64,000 bases of DNA, taken from Bolinopsis microptera. Taxonomy: Eukaryota; Ctenophora; Tentaculata; Lobata; Bolinopsidae. Shown here piece after piece: positions 28,701-37,565 of this stretch. A model generated the notes under the pieces. That model worked only from the letters and a program-made list of their open reading frames with translations. It was not told where the DNA came from and did not search any database. Position 1 is the stretch's first letter. Each line of letters starts with the position of its first letter. Where the stretch lies: the NCBI RefSeq assembly GCF_026151205.1, contig NC_087076.1, positions 9,772,902 to 9,836,901 on the forward strand, in the 5' to 3' direction. The position numbers were made by a program, and so were the translations under genes.

Positions 28701-31700
28701 ACCAAACTAGCAGCCCAATTTCCAAACAGACGATCACACAATTTTCCTGTTTTCTTGACAAGTGGTTTGTGTCGATAGATTTCCTTTCTTTTTATATTTC
28801 TAACACCAGCTATCAAAACAATATTATCACCATACTTATCCATGAAGTAATGACTAAAATATCTCGCGTACCTTGCTGTCTAGCAGAGAAAAGAGAACGT
28901 GTTCAGGGGTCTTCTGAGCGCGGAACCTCAGCGTCTCCGACAGGAACTCAAACTTCTTGGCAGCGTCCTGGTCGTCGAAACTAATGTCTAGGGGTGTCCC
29001 CGACGCCTCCACGCTCCTGCCTCCACTCTTGAGTGCCATGTGCATGTGCATGTTAACTGGCAGCTCTGAAGAGAAAATGTATCATCATCAGAACTAACAT
29101 TATACTTTCCGGCAAAATATCAGGACATTTCCTGTAGTGCCAACGCTAAAATGACAGCGGTAAACAATCGGGAACAGAAATAAACTTACCGTTCAAGTTT
29201 TTGGGTTTTGGTAAGTTGGTTATACATCGATAAGGGAACATAAGTATGTTTGATGGGTTGAGTTGTCCTTTCATAAATTTGTCTTTCGTTTCTTTTATGT
29301 TCAGACTTCCGTCACTGCACTGTAATAGGGGTGTTTAGAAATAACCTAAATCTGAGTTCTCTATTTAACTCCAAAAATTCAAGAATAATCACCCCATTCC
29401 AAACAATTTGACAAGTATCAACAAACCTTCGGAAGTCCGGAGGGAGCCACCAAGAGGATGCCGTACACAACAACTTGATGGATACTCTCAATAGCTTGCT
29501 GAACGTGGGACATCCACTGGAAGGACTGTTCGTCGCTAAAGTTGTTACTTTGTTCTGCCACCACCACTATCCTCTCCTCTCTTAATAAGGGAACCTGGAG
29601 ATGATAAAGGAGATAAACATGGAGCTGAGGATGTTCATTTAGTCACTAAAATCAAGTTAATATCTCAAACTTTTAATTATAATTGTTCCAATTTTTTCTC
29701 TCGACAACTCACAGAAAATATGGCAACTCTGAGTCTGTGAACAAAGCTGGGAGGTTCGACCGCCAAAACGGTAGCTCGGAGGTCCTCACTGTTGTGGACC
29801 CTCCCACCCAGTTTGATCATTCCCGCTACTGTCCCGGACACAAAGACTGATCCGGCTGCGTTCACGAAACCGAGGAGACCTGTTTTAGCGTAGGCATGGT
29901 TACCAACCGGCCTGCCTTCTTTGTCGAGTGGGATGACCTGCAAGGAGCAATGTTATCAAGATAATACTTTGTTCGGGACTAAAGAAGTAAAAAGTGTAAT
30001 TTAAATACATATAACATGTGGTATTTTTACAGCTACGCCTAATAAACCAAACGCTATCGAACACTCGCTCAACAAACCTTAAAGTACTGTTCAGATTTGC
30101 CAGAAAGCCCAAAGTAGCCAGATCCACAGCTGATGCTACTGATACAGATCTCACCAATCTCGTCTGTTTTACACATCATAGATCCTTCCAGTTTCAGGAT
30201 GACCAGGTTCACTAGAAGGTTACTAATTTTATGATATTATTTTTTTCAAAAATCACACTGTGAAAGCTAAAAGAATTTAAACCTCACCAAAGGCGTAATT
30301 TCAAACAGACAAATAGCAAAGTCGGGTGATTTGCCTTATTCATCCCGACCCTACCCAGCATTTCTTGCAAATCTCGCATCTCTTAAATAACGTACCTCCA
30401 GGGAGAACATTCCCACAGTCCTGTAAACTCAGACTGGTGAGATTGGCGTCCTCGTCGTACTTAACAACGTTGTAACTTAGAGCTGATAGGGATAGTACTC
30501 CCCGGTGTCCTATATCGCTCCTCGGCCTGGGAACACAGTTGTTTATAGAGGTGGACACTAACTTACAGCTAATTAAATTGTTAATTATAATTTGTGGGTT
30601 GTTTCTTTTTTTAAGTATGTTAGTTGAATTGCGGCACAGACTGGCTAGTAGCCAGGCTAGTTTTGCTCGATGTAAAACTCTCGTACATTACCATTCAATC
30701 TTATAATGGGTTTGGCCAGTGTGAAAGCCTATCAGGTGCACCATTTTTTCATGGCTTCCTTTGTAATTCAAAATCTGTATGTACCCAAAATATAGTGCTC
30801 TTAAAGAGAACAGTACACGACACCAAACGTTACACGCTACTTTAATAAACATTTTAAAGTTTTATCAGTACTAAAAGTTTAAAACTTTACACGATACTTT
30901 TATAAAGATTTACTTTACGTTACACGATACTTTAATAAATTATATAACTTTTATTAACAGTAAAAGTATAACCCGATACACTTTAAACACCATTGTACGA
31001 AAGATCCAAACCCAGGATACCCTGACTGGAAAGGGGAGGCGGTGCTACACTTGTGTTCTGTGGACTTTTCAGAACATACGAAGAATGGTTCCTGGCACCT
31101 GTCAAACTAACCCCATGCTTCACTGGTGACACAATCAGGCTACCTGCTTTGTCGGCGGGAAATGGTTGAGCAGCCCTCAACAATTTTCCCGTTTTTCTTC
31201 TTCTTTCTCAGACTCGCCGACGGATCAATGATTGGCGAGTAAATCGGAGACGGAGTCTCGTGAACTATCGATCTAAATATTGCAGGTATTAATGCTTCAT
31301 GACGTTATGAGTGAAGCATGATGACGTCACGTTAATGACGTCACCAGCAGTGCTGATTGTGCCACCAGGACACACAAAAAGACCCTTCAGACAATATCCT
31401 CGCCCTAGTAGCAGCAGTACCTCAGTGACCTGGACGCCTTCATGGTCTCAAATCTCAACTCCTCAACCTCGGACTTCCTCCGTCGTTTCTTAGTCTTGGT
31501 ACTGTACTTGACCTGTCTGCCCCTGCTGTAACTCCCAGGTGACATGTTGGTCTCGTACACACTACCCGGACTCAGGGGTACACTTCCGTACTCGCTTCTC
31601 TCTGTTCTGTGTAGCGAACGATGATAATTCCTCCTTTTTTTAAGCAGGAACACAACAGTTGAATAGAGATTAGAGAACCTTTATGGGACATGGCAACCCA

Positions 31701-34700
31701 GCTATACACTATGTAGGCTTCTGCCCCCGAATGTTTAGCTTCAAACCCCTTTATTCGTGTAATTTGTAATAATTATATTCAAATAAAACAGCTGTAAAAA
31801 CTCCACAACACACATTACCTCCTCAGAGCGAATGTAAGAGAGTTAGGACTGTAAGCACAGGGACACATGGCGGCTGGGTCTAGGCCTTTAGTTTGGAGAC
31901 TCGACTGGAAACTGTCACACGTGTAAACCGTCCCTGAATTTGGCTGGGTTAGCATCGTAGATGTTAATATGGTGTTGCGATAAATTATCCGAATTTTTAG
32001 ATAACATAGATGAAAATTCAGTGTCATGGGATCACTTGAAGGTCAGTGTTGTGTAGTTTTTGGGTTTCTGATCACATTTTTGACCAGGTTCCTTTGTAAA
32101 TTGTATTATGTTAGGTGCAAAGTTCTGGATCAGAACGTGTAATGTAATATTACTAGTATTCATCGTATGTGAATATTAACAAATATTCACAAATTCTTGG
32201 GCAGTGCGATAAGTTGTCATGCTCTAACTATTGCAATATTTTGTTATGTATTGCTGATGTTAACGTTGCAATTAATTAAATAACTAAGTTCTGACGTACG
32301 GCTAGAATATACTGAAAACTTTAAATTGAACACATCAATCTTACTGCACATGTAACTTAGAAACTTAATATACTCGAACCCATTCTCTCCTTAGAAAAAT
32401 AAATAAATAGATTTAGCAATAATGAATTCACTTAAAATCTAAAAATTCACAAAAACTCACATGGTTGGTATCCATCCGATACTAATATCATTTCAAGACA
32501 AGCCAAGTTGATATCTTTTGGCATTTGTGTAACTTTCAGAGCGTTCAACATCGCTCTTGATGATGTAACCGCGAATTGAGCTGAAATAAGGACATCATTA
32601 TAATCAATTAAACCGCTAATTAAATCAATTAAATTTTCTGATGTCGTCACTGTTATTAACATAGCATAAGACAGGAACTTGGTAATATTTTGTATAAAAA
32701 GAATGGCAGACTACAACTTGGTAGTGCCCATGGGTTGCAGCAACTGGAGGGACTGGGCCTGTGTAGTTTTGAGTTCACCTCAACAGTGCGTACCCCCACC
32801 TGGGGTGCATCTGGAGGTTTTGGTGGGTACCTTATGACATGTAGTAACAGATCTGCCTATCGCAGGGACGAGCGATCAATGTTGGATGCATAGAGTACAC
32901 AAAGCAACCCAGCACAGTGCGCGCAAAAGTTGGATATATAGGGAGGAAAGGTAGAAAATATTTCCTTGTGTTTGAGTATTGACAAATGTTAATTGTCGCT
33001 ATTTGTTGAGTTAACCAATAATAATTAACCGGAGAGTTGGGAGTTTCATATCATTTAATTTATTACGTTATTTTATCAAATTATACAATGCACCGAGTTA
33101 ATCCAGAAATAAACCAGTTTATCGTAACATTAGCCTCACATTGACATGCTTACATTTAATACACTGACCAGTTACTTTGCACAACCACACACTACTCTAT
33201 TCAGTTGTATGCAATTTCCTAGTAACTACACAGTACATACTGATATTTCATCCGAGTACAAAACTCGATTACATGCACGATTGACGTACACTACAAATTT
33301 GTAGTTAATGTTGCTGGAGAAAGCCAGGAGCGGGAGGTTGCCCGTTTTTCGACACTTCAGATGCGCGCAGTTTGCTTGGCAGGCAAAGTTGATAAACTTG
33401 ACAAATCTAATTAGTGGCGGTGGAGCAAATTTCTTGCTAAAATTAGCCAGTAACGGCGAGCTTTATGGTTTCTTCAGAGAGGAAATAATGAGAGTAGACA
33501 GTGACTGGTGACACTGTAGACACAAAATATTTATACAAGCCAATTTTAGAGTGGTTGAGTTTAGCGAAAAAATAACTCCAGAGTGACTATAGTGAAGTCT
33601 GTGAAGCGCAATTATTTCTTAGTCTCCACATCGAAAATACATTTCTTATCATTTTATTATTTGTTATGTACATTTCCCTGCATATTTTTCATTTTGTACA
33701 ATTCCCGTATTTCCCAGTACAATTCCCTTATTTCCAAGTACAATTTCCATATTCCCCAGTATATTACCCATAATTCCCAGTATATTTCCCATACACTCTA
33801 CCTTTGTGTTTAGTGATAACTTGTAACCAAGCAGCGGGGTGATTGCGGGACAGGAGAGGAGGGATGAATATCGTGTTAGCTCCAGAATAGATAGGTCCAA
33901 GAACGGACATTGCTAATCCCACCTGTAGCAGCGAGGAGTTAGCTAAATACTCAGGTAAATGTCTGATTATAATTAATTTAACTAAAATTACTGTTTAAAA
34001 ACGTTTACTAATTATTTAAAATGTTGATACGTTTACAGAAGTGAGGACGCTCAAAAATTGCTGTTGGTCACCGTGTTTTGATCATTGTGGAGGAAAACAG
34101 ATCGGAGATGGAAGCCAATACTTTCTGATTTAATAAATTAATATTCCCTTTCCTTTTTGAATATCGAGTGTAAAGTCTCACCTCTCGTTTAGGGTCAACA
34201 AGACTGACGATTATTTTTCCTCTGTCGTATCCGCACGCTTGTGACACTGCCTTTGTGTTGGTGACAAGAGCAGCTCGGGATAGGGTTACACCCATTACCT
34301 CACCATTTCGAGCTGTCGTATACTGAGGAGGACTCTATTAACAACGGGAAGTTGAAACCTTTAAAGTAGGAAAATTATTTCAGGAAGAAACACCTGTTAC
34401 CGGATACAAACTTATCGTTTGTCTCATAATATAAATTAAAATAACCTCGATATAAGCAGTGCTGTGAGGGCTCTGTCGGGAGGGTGGTATCCACTCTTTA
34501 GGAGGTTTAGGACAGCTATCAGTCTGATACCACACCAGTTTGGGCCACCCTTTCAGCTGGACCACCTTGTGATCTGAGGGGTCCTTGGGAAGGGCTTTGT
34601 ACCCTGTCTCGCTTGTCAGGGCTAGTTGGACCCCACAGGAACCCAGTAGGAACCCTAGCTGTTGTGCTCCTGGTTCCTGAAAATAATGGGTATCAGGGGG

Positions 34701-37565
34701 TGGGAAATATATTCTATTATCTGGTTGTTTCAGAGGAAACAGAGGAATTTTATGAGAGTTTTTACATTTGGGGCAATATCTCTATACTGTACTGATTAAT
34801 ATTTGATAAAATTTAAAAAACAAAAAATAAACTCCTTGGTTATAAAACACTAACCATGTTGGAAATAGGTGCCTCAACAGGGACTGGGACAAGGTTAGCA
34901 AAGAGGCAGGCAAAGAAAGCGGCAGCGAAGGCGCCAGGGTCTTGCGAAGGGTAGATCAGGGCTACTCGGTCTCCTTTTTTCAGGATAACATCTCCTTTCT
35001 CTTTCATCATGTACTTGGACATTATACCGTAAGCTATCTTCTGTGTTCTGCTTAGCAGCTTTGCTGAAAGATTATGGTTTTAAGAAAGATGTTGTTATAG
35101 GTGATTCGGCAAGAGTTGGGTTTAATATGTTTATAAAACAAAATTAACATAAGAAAATTATGTGGGGAATATTAAAATCTCCAAACGTACCATATGATAC
35201 ATGAGATGAAACTTTTCCGTTGTTATCGAGGATGGTGAACGCAATAGCTTTCCCTGTTTGGGTGCCGTGTTTATGTAAAGCTTCCTCTATACTTCGTGCT
35301 TGTCCTTCTACTTCCTGAAGAAATGGGTTAATTAAATACCTATAACCTAATTAATATGCAAATAACTTTATTATGAATGTTTAATGTTTATCTGTCGATC
35401 GAGGTGATTCAAGAAATGATTTAATAAATCAATAATAATCGTTTTAGCTTTTCAGAGGAAAGATTTTTGCTGAAACTGCAGGCTAGCAAAATGTTAACTT
35501 CTTCAGACAAGACTAAGATTAGGTAAGGTAATTAGTTAATTAGATAATTGAGATTAAACTCAAGAAAGCATGCAAGTATGTGTATTAAAACACAGCAAGT
35601 TTGTGTATTAAAACACAGCTTTACAGTGAGTAGTGATAATTGGAATCATTAGTGATAAGGACACTGAAATTAAGAAGTTGCATTCCATATGTTTTAGCGC
35701 AGAAATCCAGGTTAATAATCATTCAAGATGACAAGGTATTTGAAGACAAGGTGTTTTAAAAGACAAATTAAGAGACAAAGTGACACTAAGTCATGTGACA
35801 TACGTCATCCCAGTAACTCGGTGAGTCATCCTCCTGGACACGGGGTAATTTAACTCATTTCATTGAACAGATTATATAATATAAACATATAATAAACATA
35901 TAATACACGGATATAGATCCGGATTTGTATCTATATATCATTCGGATAACGGATACTTGAGATTTTGGAAAATTAATGGCGATCGAATTAATAGTAACAA
36001 ATGATAGTATACTCATTATTTTCCATCACAAACATGACTGTGTAGTGTTAATATTAAACGGCACGGGCGGAATTGTTAATTAAGCAAGCATATTATCAAG
36101 TTATTTGGCAAGTTCCTTACCTCGAAGTCAGGACCACTCAATACTTCTGAACAAGGACCTTCTGGTTTGGGAGCATTAGGGTCCACTTCGGGAGCGGGAA
36201 CTGAAGAGATATTATTTAAACTCATAAATTTAATTAATTGGAGTTGTTAGCGCACGCTATGATGTATATTCATGAAATCCTTGTATACCAATATAACGAG
36301 CTTCTAAGGTGACGCAAATGGAAAGGATGATGCAGCTCATATCATGGTACCGTAAGTAGCACAAGTATCACTTATTATTACTCCACAACCAATGACATGA
36401 CAAAAATAATAACACATTCAGCAATAATTACTTTCAAATAGTTCATCATCTGAGACGTAGTGTTGTTTTTTCTTTGGTCGCTGAAAATATAGAAATTAAT
36501 ACTTGATGATGTTTACAAATTTCATAAAAATTTCATTAACATTAAGTCACCTTATTGTGGTGTGAAATGAATAAAGAGTTGAAATGTTCTGTGTTTGAAT
36601 GTATTGGCGGCACCGACGGTAAATTCGAGAACATCCACTAAGCAGTCCCACCGCTAACTGACAACCTCCCAAAAACACCCGATATTAACCCAATCAATAG
36701 TTGAATGTTCACTACTTTTTCTACTGACTTAATAGTAGGCGTAAGGCGTTGATGATTAAAAAAGACGAAGAGAACTGAAATTATCTGTTATTATCTGCAA
36801 TTATCATTAGTTGCAACAACATGATAATCTCAGTTCTCATCGTCCTGCTTATCATCTAATTTCTAAAGCTCAATCCCATGATAGGACACGTGGCCGGGCT
36901 CAAACCGTACCTTCCGTTTAGTACTGCCACGTGATGCCCATATATGGATTATACCGTACCTTCCGTTTAGTGCTGCTATTAAGAGTATCCTCACTCTTAG
37001 TCCTGGTGTGCTTCTTACGCGAGGGAGTAGCAGGAGGCAGGCAGGGCTGGGACCCATACTCGCTGGAGTTCATCTTCTTGGATATGAGACTTTGCATGTC
37101 ATTCTCAATCTGTCTCCTCAACGTCATGCTGAACTCAGCTAACTGACGCTGTACAATGTCCGCCACGTCTGTGGAACACACGGACAGGGAGTCCGGGTTG
37201 AGAGCCTCATTGAGAGCCTGGGTAACCCGCCTCTCCCTGTTAACATCACTGAAATCAAGCAGGGAGGCAGCAGAGCCGATACTGTGTGTATCTGCATCGT
37301 CATCATCGTCCTTGTTATTGTTCTCGTCACTACTCTCCTCCTCATCCTGGTCCTCCCCTATAGTACTGGGGCTCCCCACCGTGCTACCACTCTCACTGGA
37401 CCCTGTTTCTGTGGCCTCCTCCTCTGAGGTTTCCTCCTCGCTGCTAGAGTCCTGGATTTCGTAGTGGAACTTGTTCTTCAGTTCCGTGATCACTGGTTGG
37501 GAGATGGTATTGTGGGAACGGTTTATCGTGGCGTACTCCACTTCATCTTCTGCGAACTGATCCAT
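7707..37565 (-). CDS. DIP2: DIP2 (disco-interacting protein 2) homologue, 28 exons
   Basis: Exons in transcript order (all join in frame, 4,785 nt): 37565-36960, 36480-36432, 36200-36121, 35314-35191, 35063-34855, 34676-34446, 34322-34182, 33922-33802, 32580-32461, 31933-31819, 31606-31421, 31272-31144, 30526-30396, 30211-30078, 29937-29713, 29594-29427, 29319-29190, 29065-28872, 28627-28499, 28375-28199, 28050-27889, 27712-27582, 19391-19223, 19045-18875, 17245-17051, 16830-16656, 8211-8082, 7959-7707. Two FAAL-like ANL (adenylate-forming-like) domains follow an acidic N-terminus: about residues 250-960 (GDRVALIYPSQDP, GFLLGSCGV, STAYIEYT, KTGLLGFV) and 966-1594 (AYLDFSVNSNG, VYAGHHSILVPPSELET, VVAEERP-like LIVAEERP, RGMRYYPIDIEST). 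The C-terminus INSRGEKQRMHLRDGFLAD is the family hallmark. DIP2 proteins act in lipid/diacylglycerol balance and neuronal morphology in other animals. I see no DMAP1-binding domain in exon 1. Exons 11-12 add about 105 residues absent from vertebrate DIP2. Introns 22 and 26 exceed 8 kb and host other genes. Confidence 0.95.
9026..10212 (-). pseudogene. Class A (rhodopsin-like) GPCR nested in DIP2 intron 26, frameshifted
   Basis: The first frame (10212-9409) gives an N-terminus and TM1-TM5: TM1 has a GTSGNI core. A Cys (YTCSGW) precedes TM3, where TRT stands in place of the DRY motif. A second-loop Cys (IASCAMF) and TM5 follow. The second frame (open from about 9520 to 9026) gives the TM6 entry KNRATRTILLFALLYGV and TM7 with SAINPVLYFWR, the NPxxY motif. 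One frame change between about 9520 and 9480, in the third intracellular loop, separates them. No intron of realistic size fits. It is therefore a pseudogene, a polymorphic null, or a sequence error. It lies on the same strand as DIP2, without its own introns. Ligand unknown. It resembles the other nested GPCR at 25.3-26.7 kb. Confidence 0.8.
10213..13039. other. DIP2 intron 26, stretch between GPCR and PLE
   Basis: I see no gene here. Overlapping short frames on both strands around 10.6-11.1 kb show no domain. A 17-bp direct duplication (ctaggattgaccgaggc) occurs near 12560-12593. The last 200-400 bp before 13040 are probably the 5' untranslated part of the PLE that follows. Confidence 0.45.
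13040..15244 (+). mobile_element. Penelope-like retroelement with an intact ORF (RT plus GIY-YIG)
   Basis: One uninterrupted 734-codon frame sits in DIP2 intron 26, antisense to DIP2. An N-terminal region with SADKGGATLLLDY leads into a reverse transcriptase: motif A LFTLDVAALYPSI, motif B GIPTGNCISRQVAD, and motif C FIDDVLG, where Phe replaces the usual Tyr of YxDD. The thumb has the KTVNFLDITL and YRLYRKETDARNYLRTDSFHP blocks. A Cys/His cluster (CPQKTSQKCSAPGCKTC) precedes the GIY-YIG endonuclease (HIIYVAQCQQC, YFGQT, IRLNGHR). Length and domain order fit full-length endonuclease-positive PLEs. I could not see flanking terminal repeats or a hammerhead ribozyme. An intact frame suggests recent arrival. 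The ATG is the first in frame but the true start is uncertain. Confidence 0.9.
15245..16655. other. Remainder of DIP2 intron 26 before exon 26
   Basis: The first 300-400 bp are probably the PLE 3' untranslated region. A three-copy 44-bp repeat follows (annotated separately). No coding sequence is recognisable. The frame at 16102-16302 has no domain. Confidence 0.4.
15693..15824. repeat. Three-copy 44-bp tandem repeat
   Basis: Three consecutive copies begin at 15693, 15737 and 15781. Each starts gagacgtgtaatactgagct and ends attgctactttg. Only one position differs between copies 1 and 2. It lies within DIP2 intron 26. Confidence 0.95.
17392..17528. repeat. Hairpin/MITE-like inverted repeat with perfect 29-bp arms
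   Basis: The arm at 17392-17420 (ttacatcactgcttggagtg...) is the exact reverse complement of 17500-17528. Inside is a second pair, gttttatcca and tggataaaac, so the transcript could fold into a two-tier stem. It lies in DIP2 intron 24. No coding sequence is present, so it is best read as a miniature inverted-repeat element. Confidence 0.8.
19046..19110. repeat. Short 9-10 bp tandem repeat (gaaatagt)
   Basis: Six or seven imperfect copies of gaaatagt begin right at the acceptor side of DIP2 exon 24, and on the minus strand form part of the polypyrimidine-rich 3' end of intron 23. Confidence 0.7.
19471..19537. repeat. 22-bp tandem repeat, three copies
   Basis: Copies of roughly cgtgtaactcacgcactata recur three times, about 80 bp into DIP2 intron 22. 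Confidence 0.8.
20090..20245. repeat. 11-bp minisatellite (aaccaaatagt), about 14 copies
   Basis: Fourteen nearly identical copies of aaccaaatagt run in DIP2 intron 22. Because 11 is not a multiple of three, translation on the minus strand gives an 11-residue pattern, which creates a spurious open frame. Confidence 0.95.
20424..20449. repeat. (CT)n microsatellite
   Basis: About 12 CT dinucleotides are seen directly in the sequence. Confidence 0.95.
20584..20664 (+). repeat. Left copy of an 82-bp direct repeat
   Basis: The segment tcatttttatcgtattaaac through gatatgacttttta matches 22360-22442 with only a few differences. The two copies flank a 1.7-kb block that contains a LINE ORF1 remnant. 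Confidence 0.9.
20876..21672 (+). pseudogene. Degenerate non-LTR retrotransposon ORF1 (coiled coil plus RRM-like)
   Basis: Broken frames give a helical, charged segment (SNLELCKC, TIDKLKSDQLNYQKDQIKQQ) and then an RRM-like block (RSKNFIIYGVPENY, GKPRPLKV). A C-terminal block follows (ITPDRSKEERAAHQKLVVKV, KYHNIRDGKIFSVDKVKV) and ends at a stop at 21672. This order is typical of ORF1 proteins of CR1/L2/L1-type LINEs, which bind RNA. At least two frame changes and a stop interrupt it, and no endonuclease or RT follows, so it is a dead fragment. It lies antisense in DIP2 intron 22. Confidence 0.75.
22046..22110. repeat. AT-rich palindromic (TATA)n tract
   Basis: About 65 bp of alternating AT/ATAT with self-complementary blocks lies downstream of the LINE ORF1 remnant. 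Confidence 0.9.
22360..22442 (+). repeat. Right copy of the 82-bp direct repeat
   Basis: It matches 20584-20664. About 30 bp downstream, the sequence cgggacaccttgtaat resembles the ends of some Tc1/mariner-group transposons. Confidence 0.9.
22443..25330. other. DIP2 intron 22, stretch before the second GPCR
   Basis: Apart from the E-box minisatellite at 22661-22780, I see no gene or clear transposon. The region is AT-rich with scattered short frames lacking domains. Confidence 0.4.
22661..22780. repeat. 30-bp minisatellite, four copies, carrying CACGTG E-boxes
   Basis: Four consecutive copies contain ccacgtgg and, except in copy 1, tcacgtga. That gives seven CACGTG palindromes in 120 bp. 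CACGTG is the canonical site of Myc/Max/USF/Clock-type bHLH factors. It is in DIP2 intron 22, about 2.7 kb upstream of the nested GPCR on the same strand. Confidence 0.9.
25331..26732 (+). pseudogene. Class A GPCR nested antisense in DIP2 intron 22, frameshifted
   Basis: Two exons are seen: about 25331 (or ATG 25397)-25624 and 25745-26732, joined by a phase-2 intron with gtgagt donor and cag acceptor. Exon 1 gives an extracellular end with N-glycosylation sites (KNTTS, PNFTE) and TM1. It then needs a one-base frame change between about 25505 and 25523 to continue into TM2 (ITGVDVLLCGTASIIAFNLF). Exon 2 carries the TM3 Cys (FCIGW), SRT in place of DRY, and a second-loop Cys (DVYCYEE). TM6 and TM7 follow, the latter with AAVNPIIYFLRFPNC (NPxxY), then a long cytoplasmic tail. 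It is similar to the GPCR at 9.0-10.2 kb in the TM3 and TM7 motifs. Ligand unknown. The frameshift makes a pseudogene likely, but a sequence error is possible. Confidence 0.75.
26742..27052. repeat. 18-bp minisatellite (ggtagtgttggtactgat)
   Basis: About 16 imperfect copies, with ctgacggtgtaccg variants at the left, start immediately after the GPCR stop codon. It gives spurious open frames on both strands. Confidence 0.95.
33697..33795. repeat. Imperfect 17-bp tandem repeat abutting DIP2 exon 8
   Basis: Copies of roughly gtacaattcccgtatttccca recur five or six times. They end within 10 bp of the exon 8 donor (33801), so they form the first 100 bp of intron 8 on the minus strand. Confidence 0.8.
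36904..36975 (-). promoter_or_regulatory. Duplicated splice-donor segment at the end of DIP2 exon 1
   Basis: The 19-bp plus-strand segment accgtaccttccgtttagt occurs at 36904 and again at 36953. On the minus strand each reads ...actaaacggaag followed by gtacggt, a splice donor. The upstream copy (exon end 36960) keeps the DIP2 frame. If the downstream copy were used, an in-frame TAA just before it would end translation. This is a possible source of unproductive splicing, which is an inference. Confidence 0.7.

Noticed and set aside
30983-31183. Pro/Ser-rich minus-strand frame first considered as a DIP2 exon
   Set aside because: Frame analysis shows the real exon is 31272-31144 in another frame, with a good acceptor and donor that join exons 11 and 13. 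The 30983-31183 frame lies mostly in the intron.
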